DNA of 64,000 nucleotides from Budorcas taxicolor (lineage: Eukaryota > Chordata > Mammalia > Artiodactyla > Bovidae). Location of the stretch: contig NC_068935.1 in NCBI RefSeq assembly GCF_023091745.1, positions 62,024,724-62,088,723 of the forward strand, written 5' to 3'. The position numbers and the translations under genes are program-made. This document shows, piece by piece, positions 35,588 through 48,000 of the stretch (positions are counted from its first letter, which is position 1; each line of letters starts with the position of its first letter). The notes beneath the pieces were generated by a model, which was given only the letters and a program-made list of their open reading frames with translations, was not told where the DNA came from and made no database searches.

Positions 35588-35956
35588 TTTTTTTCTTTCT
35601 CTCTCTCTTTTTAATTTATTTATTCTTTTATTTTACTTTACAATACTGTATTGGTTTTGCCATACATTGACATGAATTCGCCACAGATGTACATGAGTTC
35701 CCAATCCTGAACCCCACCCCCCCACCTCTCTCCCCATATCATCTCTCTGGGTTATCCCAGTGCACCAGCCCAAGGCATCCTGTATCCTGTATCGAACCTA
35801 GACTGGTGATACGTTTCTTACATGATAGTATAAATGTTTCAATGCCATTCTCCCAAATCATCCCACCCTCTCCCTCTTCCACAGAGTCCAAAAGTCTCTT
35901 CTATACATCTGTGTCTCTTTTGCTGTCTCGCATACAGGGTCATCATTACCATCTTT

Positions 35957-38900
35957 CTAAATTCCATATATATGGGTTAGTATACTGTATTGGTGTTTTT
36001 CTTTCTGGCTTACTTCACTCTGTATAATCGGCTCCAGTTTCATCCACCTCATTAGAACGGATTCAAATGTATTCTTTTTAATGGCTGTGTAATACTCCAT
36101 TGTGTATATGTACCACTGCTTTCTTATCCATTCATCTGCTGATGGACATCTAGGTTGCTTCCATGTCCTGGCTATTATAAACAGTGCTATGATGAACATT
36201 GGGGTACATGTGTCTCTTTCAATTCTGGTTTCCTCGGTGTGTATGCCCAGCAGTGGGATTGCTGGGTCATAAGGCAGTTCTATTTCCAGTTTTTTAAGGA
36301 GTCTCCACACTGTTCTCCATAGTGGCTGTACTAGTTTGCACTCCCACCAACAGTGTAAGAGGGTTCCCTTTTCTCCACACCCTCTCCAGCATTTCCTGCT
36401 TGTAAACTTTTGGATCACAGCCATTCTGACTGGCGTGAAATGGTATCTCATTGTGGTCTTGATTTGCATTTCTCTGATAATGAGTGATGTTGAGCATCTT
36501 TTCATGTGTTTGTTAGCCATCTGTATGTCTTCTTTGGAGAAATGTCTGTTTAGTTCTTTGGCCCATTTTTTGATTGGGCCATTTATTTTTCTGGAATTGA
36601 GCTGCAGGAGTTGCTTGTATATTTTTGAGATTAGTTGTTTGTCAGTTGCTTCATTTGCTATTATTTTCTCCCATTCTGAAGGTTGTCTTTTCACCTTGCT
36701 TATAGTTTCCTTTGTTGTGCAGAAGCTTTTAATTTTAATTAGATCCCATTTGTTTATTTTTGCTTTTATTTCCAGTATTCTGGGAGGTGGGTCATAGAGG
36801 ATCCTGCTGTGATTTATGTCGGAGAGTGTTTTGCCTATGTTCTCCTCTAGGAGTTTTATAGTCTCTGGTCTTACATTTAGATCTTTAATCCATTTTGAGT
36901 TTATTTTTGTGTACGGTGTTAGAAAGTGTTCGAGTTTCATTCTTTTACAAGTGTTTGACCAGATTTCCCAGCACCTCTTGTTAAAGAGATTTTCTTTTCT
37001 CCATTGTATATTCTTGCCTCGTTTGTTAAAGATAAGGTGTCCATAGGTATGTGGATTTATCTCTGGGCTTTCTATTTTGTTCCACTGATCTATATTTCTG
37101 TCTTTGTGCCAGTACCATACTGTCTTGATGACTGTGGCTTTGTAGTAGAGCCTGAAGTCAGGCAGGTTGATTCCTCCAGTTCCATTCTTCTTTCTCAAGA
37201 TTGCTTTGGCTATTCGAGGTTTTTTGTATTTCCATAGAAATTGTGAAATTATTTGTTCTAGCTCTGTGAAAAATACCGCTGGTAGCTTGATAGGGATTGC
37301 ATTGAATCTATAGATGCTCTGGGTAGTATACTCATTCTCACTATATTGATTCTTCCAATCCATGAACATGGTATATTTCTCCATCTATTAGTGTCCTCTT
37401 TGATTTCTTTCACCAGTGTTTTATAGTTTTCTATATATAAGTATTTAGTTTCTTTAGGTAGATCTATTCCTAAGTATTTTATTCTTTTCGTTGCAATGGT
37501 GAATGGAATTGTTTCCTTAACTTCTTTTTCTACTTTCTCGTTATTAGTGTATAGGAATGCAAGCGATTTCTGGGTGTTGATTTTATATCCTGAAACTTTA
37601 TTATATTCATTGATTAGTTCTAGTAGTTTTCTGGTGGAGTCTTTAGGGTTTTCTATGTAGAGGATCATGTCATCTGTAAGCAATGAGAGTTTTACTTCTT
37701 CTTTTCCAATTTGGATTCCTTTTATTTCTTTTTCTGCTCTGATTGCTGTGGCCAAAACTTCCAGAACTATGTTGAATAGTAGCGGTGAAAGTGGGCACCC
37801 TTGTCTTGTTCCTGACTTTAGGGGAAATGCTTTTGATTTTTCTCCATTGAGGATAATGTTTGCTGTGGGGCTGTCATATATAGCGTTTATTATGTTGAGG
37901 TATGTTCCTTCTATTCCTGCTTTCTGAAGAGCTTTTATCATAAATGGATGTTGAATTTCGTCAAAGGCTTTCTCTGCATCTATTGAGATAATCATATGGC
38001 TTTTATTTTTTAATTTGTTAATGTAGTGTGATACATTGATTAATTTGTGGATGTTGAGGAATCCTTGTATCCCTGGGATAAAGCCCACTTGGTCATGGTG
38101 TATGATCTTTTTAATGTGTTTTGAATTCTGATTGCTAGAATTTTGTTAAGTATTTTTGCATCTATGTTCATCAGTGATATTGGCCTGTAATTTTCTTTTT
38201 TGTGTGTGTGACATCTTTGTCAGGTTTTGGTATTAGGGTGATGGTGGCCTCATAGAATGACTTTGGAAGTTTACCTTCCTCTGCAATTTTCTGGAAGAGT
38301 TTGAGTACGATAGGTGTTAGCTCTTCTCTAAATTTTTGGTAGAATTCAGCTGTGAAGCCGTCTGGACCTGGGCTTTTGTTTGCTGGAAGATTTCTGATTA
38401 CAGTTTCAATTTCCGTGCTTGTGATGGGTCTGTTAAGATTTTCTGTTTCTTCCTGGTTCAGTTTTGCAAAGTTGTACTTGTCTAAGAATTTGTCCATTTC
38501 TTCCACGTTGTCCATTTTATTGGCATATAGGTGCTGATAGTAGTCTCTTAGGATCCTTTGTATTTCTGTGTTGTCTGTTATGATCTCTCCATTTTCATTT
38601 CTAATTTTATTGATTTGATTTTTCTCCCTTTGTTTCTTGATGAGTCTGGCTAATGGTTTGTCAATTTTATTTATCCTTTCAAAGAACCAGCTTTTGGCTT
38701 TGTTGATTTTTGCTATGGTCACTTTTGTTTCTTTTGCATTTATTTCTGCCCTAATTTTTAGGATTTCTTTCCTTCTGCTAACCCTGGGGTTCTCCGTTTC
38801 TTCCTTTCCTAGTTGCTTTAGGTGTAGAGTTAGGTTATTTATTTGACTTTTGTCTTGTTTCTTGAGGTATGCCTGTATTGCTATGAATTTTCCCCTTAGC

Positions 38901-39700
38901 ACTGCTTTTATAGTGTCCCACAGGTTTTGGGTTGTTGTGTTTTCATTTTCATTTGTTTCTATGTGTATTTTGATTTCTTTTTTTATTTCTTCTGTGATTT
39001 GTTGGTTATTCAGAAGCGTGTTGCTCAGCCTCCATATGTTGGAATTTTTAATACTTTTTCTCCTGTAATTGAGATCTAATCTTACTGCATTATGGTCAGA
39101 AAAGATGCTTGGAATGATTTCAATTATTTTGAATTTATCAAGGCTATATTTATAGCCCAGGATATGATCTATCCTGGAGTCGGTTCCATGAGCACTTGAG
39201 AAAAAAGTGAAATTCATTGTTTTGGGGTGAAATATCCTATAGATATCAATTAGGTCTAACTGGTCTTTTGTATCATTTAAAGTTTGTGTTTCTTTGTTAA
39301 TTTTCTGTTTAGTTGATCTGTCCATAGGTGTGAGTGGGGTATTAAAGTCTCCCACTGTTACTGTGTTATTGTTAATTTCCCCTTTCATACTTGTTAGCAT
39401 TTGTCTTACATATTGTGGTGCTCCTATGTTGGGTGCATATATATTTATAATTGTTATATCTTCTTCTTGGATTGATCCTTTGATCATTATGTAGTGGCCT
39501 TCTTTGTCTCTTTTCACAGCCTTTGTTTTAAAGTCTATTTTATCTGATATGAGTATTGCTACTCCTGCTTTCTTTTGGTCTCTATTTGCATGGAATATCT
39601 TTTTCCAGCCCCTCACTTTCAGTCTGTATGTGTCCCTTGTTTCGAGGTGGGTCTCTTGTAGACAACATATATAGGGGTCTTATTTTTGTATCCATTCAGC
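35957..39700 (-). pseudogene. L1 ORF2 (endonuclease-reverse transcriptase), broken
   Basis: Three long pieces read in order on the minus strand. 38171-39616 (481 codons) is the APE endonuclease (GDFN, RIDHILG, SDHNAVRLDLNYRRK) and the start of RT (KSPGPDGFTAEFYQKF). 37258-38088 (276 codons) is the RT core (IDAEKAFDEIQHPF, GTRQGCPLSPLLFNIVLEVL). 35957-37384 (475 codons) is the C-terminal part (CWRGCGEKGTLLHCWWECKLVQPLW, the L1 Cys-His region). Frameshifts near 38100-38170 and 37260-37380 separate them. The RT box at 37667-37684 reads LLTDDM instead of the usual FADD form; both aspartates remain. The first 60 or so endonuclease residues upstream of 39616 contain stops. It cannot make an intact protein. 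Confidence 0.9.
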
Positions 39701-39783
39701 CAGTCTTTATCTTTTGGTAGGGCCATTCAACCCATTTACGTTTAAGGGAATTATTGATAAGTATGATCCCATTGCCATTTACT

Positions 39784-40759
39784 TTATTGTTTTGGGTTCG
39801 GGTTTATACACCGTTTTTGTGTTTCCTGTCTAGAGAATATCCTTTAGCATTTGTTGGAGAGCTGGTTTGGTGGTGCTGAATTCTCTCAGCTTTTGCTTGT
39901 CTGTAAAGCTTTTGATTTCTGCTTCTTATTTGAATGAGATCCTTTCTGGGTACAGTAATCTGGGCTGTAGGTCATTTTCTTTCATCACTTTAAGTATGTC
40001 CTGCCATTCCCTCCTGGCCTGAAGAGTTTCTATTGAAAGATCTGCTGTTATCCTTATGGGAATCCCCTTGTGTGTTATTTGTTGTTTTTCCCTTGCTGCT
40101 TTTAATATTTGTTCTTTGTGTTTGGTCTTTGTTAATTTGATTACTATGTGTTTTGGGGTGTTTCGCCTTGGGTTTATCCTGTTTGGGACTCTCTGGGTTT
40201 CTTGGGCTTGGGTGGCTATTTCCTTCCCCATTTTAGGGAAGTTTTCAACTATTATCTCCTCAAGTATTTTCTCATGGTCTTTCTTTCTGTCTTCTTCTTC
40301 TGGGACTCCTATAATTCGAATGTTGGAGCATTTCATATTGTCCTGGAGGTCTCTGAGATTGTCCTCATTTCTTTTAATTCTTTCTTTTTCTTTTTTCCTC
40401 TCTGATTCATTTATTTCCACCATTCTATCTTCTATTTCACTAACCCTATCTTCTGCCTCCAATATTCTACTATTTGTTGCCTCCAGAGTGTTTCTGATCT
40501 CATTTACTGCATTATTCATTATATATTGACTCTTTTTTATTTCTTCTAGGTCCTTGTTAAACCTTTCTTGCATCTTCTCAATCTTTGTCTCCAGGCTATT
40601 TATCTGTGATTCCATTTTGATTTCAAGATTTTGGATCATTTTCACTATCAATATTCAGAATTCTTTATCAGGTAGATTCCCTATCTCTTCCCCTTTTGTT
40701 TTGTTTGGTGGGCATTTATCCTGTTCCTTTAACTGCTGGGTATTCCTCTGTCTCTTCAT
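39784..40759 (-). pseudogene. L1 ORF1 (RNA-binding protein), broken
   Basis: The frame starts at an ATG at 40757-40759 (MKRQRNTQQLKEQDKC...). A TGA interrupts it about 30 codons in. The main open part, 39926-40651 (241 codons), has the coiled coil (IQNLEIKMESQINSLETKIEKMQERF), then the RNA-recognition part (NIRIIGVPEEEDRKKD) and the C-terminal domain (ILKAAREKQQITHKGIPIRITADLS). A TAA at 39926-39928 and a frame change near 39830 break the C-terminus. ORF1p normally binds L1 RNA as a trimer. The stops are seen directly; that they are secondary is inferred from the frame continuing on both sides. Confidence 0.87.
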
Positions 40760-43453
40760 CTTGGTTATATTGCTGCGTTTGGGGTGGCCTTTCTGTATTC
40801 TGGTAATTTGTGGAGTTCTCTTTATTATGGAGCTTCCTCACTGTGGGTGGGGTTGTATCAGTGGCTTGTCAAGGTTTCTTGGTTAGGGAAGCTTGTGTCA
40901 GAGTTCTGGTGAGTGGAGCTGGATTTCTTCTCTCTGGAGTGCAATGAAGTGTCCAGTAATGAGTTATGAGATGTCAATGGTTTTGGAGTAACTTGACCTG
41001 CCTGTATATTAAGCTCAGGGGTGTGTTCCTGTGTTGCTGAAGAATTTGCGTGATATGACTTGCTCTGGAACTTTTTGACCCTCAGGTGGTGCTTGGTTTC
41101 AGTGTAGGTATGGAGGCGTTGATGAGCTCCTATCGATTAATGTTCCCTGGAGTCAGGAGTTCTCTGATGTTCTCAGGATTTGGACTTAAGCCTCCTGCTT
41201 CTGGTTTTCAGTCTTATTTTTACAGTAGCCTCAAGACTTCTCCATCTATACAGCACTGATGATAAAACATCTAGGTTAAAGATGAAAAGTTTCTCCACAG
41301 TGAGGGACACCCAGAGAGGTTCACAGAGTTGCATGGAGAAGAGAAGAGGGAGGGGGTAGTTGGAGGTGACTGGAATGAGATGAGGTTGGATCAAAAGAGG
41401 AGAGAGCAAGCTAGCCAGTAACCACTTGCTTAAGTGCGCTCCACAGTCTGGACCGCTCAGAGATGTTCACGGAGTTATACAGAGAAGAGGAGAGGGAGGA
41501 AGGAGACAGAGGTGGCCAGGAGGATAAAAGAGGGAAATGAAAAGGAGAGAAACAGATCCAGTCAGTAACCAGTTCCCCAAGTGTTCTCCACTGTCTGGAA
41601 CACAGAGATTCACAGAGTTGGGTAGAGAAGAGAAGGGGGAGGGAGGAGACAGAGGCAACCTGGTGGAGAAAAAGAGTCCAAAGGAGGAGAGAGTAGTCAA
41701 GCCAGTAATCTCGCTCTCAAGTAAAAATGTGTACTGAAGAATGGGTTTTTAAAGGTACAAAATTGATAACAAATACCAAAAAGCAAAGATTAAAAATCTA
41801 GAGAAGAGGTTGGATTTTTAAAAATAAAATATTAAAGAAAAGAAGAAGAAGAAAAAAAAACAAAGTCACAAGAATTATTAAAAAACAACAACAACCACAA
41901 AAATATATACATGGTGTTTGCTTTAAAAATAGGGTCTTTTTTTTGAAAAGTAATAGGTTATAAAAATAAAAATTAAAGGAGAAATAGAGGACTTAAAAAT
42001 TAAAAAATGTTAAAAAAAAAAAAGAAGAAAAAAAAAGAATGATCGTAAAAATAGTAAAGATATATCTGGGACTTTCTCTGGTTTTGTTGTGGGCAGTGTG
42101 GGGTCAGTTCATTTTCGGATAGTTCCTTGGTCCCGCTTATATTTCTCAAGATCTATAGGCCCCTTCCTATGTAGTCGGTACTAACGACAGGGTTTTAATC
42201 TATTGCACCTGTCACTTCCAAGGCAGTTCCCTCTGTTTTAGCTTCTTCTGTTTGCTGGTCTCCTCAGTGTCTGATTTTCGCCCTGACACCAGGGGGCGGT
42301 GGTGGACACTTTTTTTAGGCTCATTTGTTCAGTCACACTGTGGGGAGGGAGGGACGCTGCAAACAAATAACACTGGCGTGTGCTCGCAGTATCTCAGCCA
42401 CGTTGGACCTGCCCCTGCTCATGGCGCACACTGCTCAGGCTCTAGGTTGCTCTGCTGGGAACCGTCTGAGGCCAGCCCTGGGCTGCATGCACCTCCCCGG
42501 TCTAAGCCGCTCAGGCTCAGGCACTCAGGTAGTCCTCAGAGGCACAGACTTGGTTGGGCCTGAGTTTTGTGCCCTTCCCAGGTCCGAGTAGCTCAGGTGT
42601 TTGGCGAGTGCAGTCACTGTGACTTATCGCCTTTCCCGTCCCTGCTGCTCAGTTTTCTGGGAGTACAACTGGCACCCCTTCTCCGGTGGATGGTGACTGT
42701 CCAGAACCCCAAGAAGTCTTAGTTAGCAAAGAAGCCTGTTTGCAGTTTGGTACTTAATGTCTCTCTGGGGCTGTGATTACCCCCTTCCAGCCCTTCTGGC
42801 TCTGGCTGCCTGTCACCGGAGGGAGACGGTCTGCAGCTGGCTAATTCTGTTCCATCCTTTCTTCTGTGTGCGGACCTGGCGGTGTCTTATGTTAGAGCTT
42901 TTCACGTGGTAGCTATCCCACAGTCTGGTTTGCTAGCCCAAGTTAGTTCGCTCTGGTTACGCTTGGGGCATTCTGGCCTGGTTCTTAAAAAGCACTGCAG
43001 CCCGTGCCTCCCTGCCCAGCCCCCGCTTGCTAGTGGTGGATGCAGGTGTCTGCACTGCTTCTCCACTGGAGGAGTTACCATTGGGCTCATAATCTGTTGG
43101 TTTTAATTATTGATTTATTTTTCCTCCTTGTTATGTTGCCCTCTGAGCTTCCAAGGCTCGCCACAGACGCGGCAGTGAGAGTGTTTCCTGGTGTTTGGAA
43201 ACCTTTCTTTTTAAGACTCCCTTCACGGGACGGAGTTCCCTCCCTACCTCTTTTGTCTCTTTTTTCATCTTTTATATTTTTTCCTGCTTGTTTGTGAAGA
43301 CAATGATCTGCTTTTCTGGGTGCCTGATGTCCTCTGCCAGCATTCAGAAGTTGTTTTGTGGAATTTACTCAGCGCTGAAATGTTCTTTTGATGAATTTGT
43401 GAGGGAAAAAGTGGTCTCCCCGTCCTATTCCTCCACCATCTTAGGACCGTCCC
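40760..43453 (-). promoter_or_regulatory. L1 5' UTR (internal promoter region)
   Basis: About 2.7 kb of non-coding L1 sequence upstream of ORF1, GC-rich toward its start (42250-43200), A-rich in the middle (41740-42060) and with three tandem units at 41280-41720. L1 5' UTRs carry the element's internal promoter; activity here is unknown. Confidence 0.7.
41280..41720. repeat. three ~145-base tandem units in the L1 5' UTR
   Basis: Corresponding GAGTT landmarks at 41326, 41472 and 41615 give spacings of 146 and 143. Each unit contains 'agagaagagaag'-type purine runs, 'cagtaacca' and 'ctgtctgga' or close variants. Confidence 0.8.
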
Positions 43454-43906
43454 CAAGGCTATGGTTTTTCCAGTAGTCATGTATGGATGTGAGAGTTGGA
43501 CTGTGAAGAAAGCTGAGTGCCGAAGAAGTGATGCTTTTGAACTGTGGTGTTGGAGAAGACTCTTGAGAGTCCCTTGGACTGCAAGGAGATCCAACCAGTC
43601 CATTTAAAAGGAGATCAGTCCTAGGTGTTCTTTGGAAGGAATGATGCTAAACCTTAAACTCCAGTACTTTAGCCACCTCATGTGAAGAGTTGACTCATTG
43701 GAAAAGACTCTGATGCTGGGAGGGATTGGGGGCAGGAGGAGAAGGGGACGACAGAGGATGAGATGGCTGGATGGCATCACCAACTCGATGGACGTGAGTT
43801 TGAGTGAACTCCAGGAGTTGGTGATGGACAAGGAGGCCTGGTGTGCTGCAATTCATGGGGTCGCAAAGAGTCGGACATGACTAAACAACTGAACTGAACT
43901 GAACTG
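43454..43906 (+). mobile_element. BovB, 3' piece after the inner L1
   Basis: Continues the BovB from 35587: the BovB reads through CAAGGCTATGGTTTTTCCAG once the L1 is removed. Ends in three or more GAACT units (43891-43905), the BovB tail. Confidence 0.9.
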
Positions 43907-45040
43907 AGACTTTTGGATAGCAGCCATTCTGACTGGTGTGAAATGCTCCCTCATTATGGTTTTGATTTGCATTTCTCTGATAATGAGTGATGTTGAGTAT
44001 CTTTTCATGTATTTGTTAGCCATCTGTATGTCTTCTTTGGAGAAATGTCTGTTTAGTTCTTTGGCCCATTTTTTGATTGGGTCTTTTGTTTTTCTGGAAT
44101 TAAGCTGCAGGAGTTGCTTATATTTTTTTGAGACTAATTCTTTGTCAGTTGCTTCATTTGCTATTATTTTCTCCCATTCTTAAGACTGTATTTTCACCTT
44201 GCTTATAGTTTCCTTTGTTGTGCAAAAGCTTTTAAGTTTAATTAGGTCCCATTTGTTTATTTTTGCTTTTATTTCCATTACTCTGGGAGGTGGGTCATAG
44301 AGGATCCTGCTGTGATTTATGTCAGAGAGTGTTTTGCTTATGTTTTCCTCTAGGAGTTTTATAGGTTCTGGTCTTACACTTAGATCTTTAATCCATTTTG
44401 AGTTTATTTTGGTGTATGGTGTTAGAAAGTGTTCGAGTTTCGTTCCGTTACAAGTGGTTGACCAAGTTTTCCCAGCACCACTTGTTAAAGAGATTGTCTT
44501 TTCTCCATTGTATATTCTTGCCTCCTTTGTCAAAGATAAGGTGTCCATAGGTGCATCGATTTATCTCTGGGCTTTCTAATTTGTTCCATTGATCTACATT
44601 TCTGTCTTTGTGCCAGTACCATACTGTCTTGATGCTGTAGCTTTGTAGTATAGTCTGAAGTCAGGCAGGTTGATTCCTCCAGTTCCATTCTTCTTTCTCA
44701 AGATTGCTTTGGCTATTCAAGGTTTTTTTTTTATTTCCATACAAATTGTGAAATTATTTGCTCTAGTTCTGTGAAAAATACCATTGATAGCTTGATAGGG
44801 ATTGCATAGAATCTATAGATTGCTTTATGTTGTCTACTCATTTTCACTATATTAATTCTTCTAATCCATGGCCATGGTATATTTCTCCATCTATTTGTGT
44901 CATTTTTTTCTTTCTTTCATCAGTGTTTTATAGTTTTCTATGTATAGGTCTCTTGTTTCTTTAGGTAGATTTATTCTTAAGTATTTTATTCTTTTCGTTG
45001 CAATAGTGAATGGAATTGTTTCCTTAATTTCTCTTTCCAG
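43907..45040 (-). mobile_element. outer L1, 5' part (5'-truncated)
   Basis: Continues the outer L1 from 33535 after the 14-base duplication 43907-43920, covering the middle of ORF2 in reverse (the frame 44180-44548 reads KLEHFLTPYTKINSKWIKDL, also present in the inner L1). Homology stops near 45040, so the element was truncated at its 5' end on insertion. ORF2 is broken throughout. Confidence 0.88.
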
Positions 45041-48000
45041 AGTGGTGATTAAGACACACTGCTCACATGGGGCAGTACACTCACCAAGCACCTGGTCACC
45101 TGAGCTTCTCGTCTCTTTTACTATATTTTTGAGTTATTTTCTTAGTGATTGTGCTGGGAAATACAGTTCAAGCCTTCTGCCTTCCCTCTGTAGTATCTCC
45201 CTTCCCTTGCCCCACCCCAGCCCCAGGTCATGAGTCATGGGTGGGAGTCACTGCATCTGAGGCTACAGCAAAGGCAGAGAGTGTGGGTGAAGGGACAGGA
45301 TTGGGTCCTGCTTGCAGAGCAAGGATCCTGGAGGAAGGGGTGAGTCCCACAGGGTGGAGAGAAAGTGGAGAAAGAGGAATGTGGTCTATATGGGGAAGGA
45401 TGGAGGGCCCTTCCAAGGAGTGACAAGGGCTGCCTGGAGGATGCCCCTGGGCCTAGCTCTCTTCTCTGTGACCTTAGGGATAGACCCTGCCCTCCTGCAC
45501 CCCTGAGCCCTGTGCCCAGCTTAGAGATTCACCCCTTGGAGACCTAGGAGATGGAAGAATTGTCATGAGCCACAGAGATGCACATGAGAAGCTTGGGTGG
45601 TGGGGGCGGGGAAGTGCCCCGGAGGCTGTGCCCAACAATGCTGAGGGCCTCCAGGGACAGGGTATGTGCTTGGCTCTGGGTCCAGGAGGCACAGTTCTAG
45701 GAACATCAAGTACAGCTGAGGGAGACAGGAGCAACTTATTTCAAACCACACAGGTGCTGCAGCTGAGGGCAGCAACCCACAGCATGGCAGGGGCATGGGG
45801 TCTGGAAGGCATGTGTGGGCAGTGTTTAGGCCCTGTTCACCCCAAGGCCCTGCTGTCAGTCGGAGCCTTCCCCAGGCCTCCCCCCAGGACCAGTCCTGCC
45901 CTGGGAAGGGACCCACAGGCCCCAGGATGTTGTGGTCAGAAGCATCCCCTCAGTCAAGCTCAGCCCAGCAGGGGGAACTCTCACCCCCCCACCCCCACCG
46001 CCTTCTTGCAGAGCTTCACCCTACCCCATCCCCACTGGTCCCAGGCCCCCTCCAACTACAAGACTATGCCAGGCCCCTTCTTGGCCCCTTCCTTGGCCTC
46101 TACTGTGGAGCCTGACTCCCGAGATGGGTGGGGTGCAGGTGGGGTCTCAAGTCTTCCCTGCCTGCTGTGCAGGGCACACCTGCATCACCTCACCCTGGGC
46201 CCCCCCAGAGCCCAGGCACTGGTCACTACATCCTGCGGCCTGAGGGCAGCTGCAGCCTGAGATAGCAGGCCAGGGAGGCCACAGGACCCTCAAGGTCAGG
46301 ATCGGGGGTCACAGCCCATATCTAGAGGCCCCCAGCTGACATGCACTGTGCTGTCCAGAGCAGGGGCTCAGGCAGGTGAACTGAATGCCTGTCTCAGCTC
46401 CACCTGAGCCCTCTGCTGCTCTTTTCCTTCCCATTTTCCATATTCTGCAGCACCTGGCCTTCCTTGCTTGTCCTCACACTTGGATGGGGCATTCTTGTGT
46501 GAAACAAGCTCGCCCTGCCTGAGAGCCATCCAGGCCATGTGCACAGAGCACAAGGACACAAACAACAGGGTTCTGAGGATGGGAGGGTTGAGAGCCCAGG
46601 GGATGCTGGAGAGACACGTCAACACCTGCCCCAGAAGAGGCAGCAGCAAGACTGGCTGGAGGCATGTGGCTGGCCACAACAGGGCCTTGCCTGGGAGCAG
46701 GCAGGAGCAGAAGGCCAGGGGACACCACCCTCTTATCACCACTAACAATGTGCCTCACAGCCCTCAACTGCATTTCTGGATTGTTACTTCGAGCCACATG
46801 CCTCCAGCCAGTCCTGTGGCTGTGTTTCCAGGGCCTGGGCCATGCGATATGTGGCCCTGGCCTGGAATCCTTGTGCCTCCGAGGAGAAGCTGGGGCACTT
46901 TGGACAAGTCTCTAAACACTTCTGTCCTCAACAGGAGCAGAATGGTCCTAACAGTGCCCACCTCCCCCCAGGGCTCCTCTGAGGACTCAAACAGTGAGTG
47001 TGGGCCCAAAGGGTCAGCCCGTGGCCTGGTGCAGTCAGTGCTCAGAGATGCAAGCTCTTGGGTGTGGGGCTGACTCTTCTCCCAGGCTCTAAATCCTTCA
47101 GCACCTAAGTAGTGGTGCAGGGCCATTTGTACCGGGTTTCTGCCATCCCTTATAGACCAAGTGGGATCATGGCTCTCAGGCTGCCTTGTGGGAATGCCAA
47201 GGAAGGCACTGTGATGAGCAGTGCACAGAAGCACAGTGTGGTGGGCATACAGAGAGGGGATCACCCTATTAAAAGGCCCAGGTGGGCTTGCAGTAGGACA
47301 CTTGGATCTGGCCTCAGGGACAGGTTCAGTATCCAGTCCTCAGCAGCACAATGTGTCCTGGGACAGAGCCCCGGGTCACAGGGTTCTCAGTGGTAATCTG
47401 TGCTGGCTTGCAGCTGTGATGAGAGAAATTGGCCCCAGTCATACACACTCTGGCATAGGGAAGCAACCTAAGGGCTAATCTTCCATCTTTGTGATAGGGA
47501 CCAGGTGCTGGGGGATAGGGAGATATGGCTTTCTATTGTGAGAATGGGAGCCGTGAGTTTGAGCCCAGGTGGGTAGCTGGGGAAGAAACAGGGCACCTGA
47601 GGTATTACTGGGCCAAGTGCTCATGGGAAGGACTCCCAAACAAGCCCAGGGGTAGCAGGCTCAGAATCTGGAGACAGGCCCTGCTCCAGCTCAAGGAGGA
47701 GGAGATAGGCTCTGGAGCAGAATGGTATCCTTGAGAAGAGATGCACCCCCAAATGGGGAAAATCTGATAGCAGAGCCAGCTCCCGGTGCAGGGCCACGTC
47801 CTGCCCAGGGAGGAATGTCAGGTGCACAACTCTGGGGGGCCCCATCAGCCAGGAGGTGTGGGTCCCTCTGCCAGGCCTGGGGAAGTGTTTCTAGATTATC
47901 TGCTTTTGAACCTTGCCTACCGGCCCTAGGCAAAGGAGCCAGTGGGTACAGGGGGTGGTGGGGGCGGAGGATGGGCCCTGGGGTAGGGAAGGGGTGGTCC

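Larger units (their letters stand above)
35588..43453 (-). mobile_element. inner L1, nearly full length (about 7.9 kb)
   Basis: Minus-strand L1 with its T-rich 3' tail at 35588-35640, ORF2 (35957-39.7 kb), ORF1 (39784-40759) and a 5' UTR of about 2.7 kb ending at 43453 in the reverse of a 'GGACGGTCCTAAGATGG' start. Perfect 17-base repeats CAAGGCTATGGTTTTTC flank it at 35571-35587 and 43454-43470; both are BovB sequence, so the L1 landed in the BovB. The element is structurally complete but both ORFs are damaged. Confidence 0.93.

Noticed and set aside
41280..41720. regular repeats considered as a CRISPR array
   Set aside because: Contiguous ~145-base tandem units without spacers, inside an L1 5' UTR of a mammalian genome.
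45565..46260. 231-codon plus-strand frame
   Set aside because: GC-rich, proline-rich translation with antisense frames of similar size and no recognisable domain; likely a composition effect.
46468..47264. 201-codon plus and 166-codon minus frames
   Set aside because: They overlap on opposite strands, contain no domain, and have no promoter or poly(A) context.
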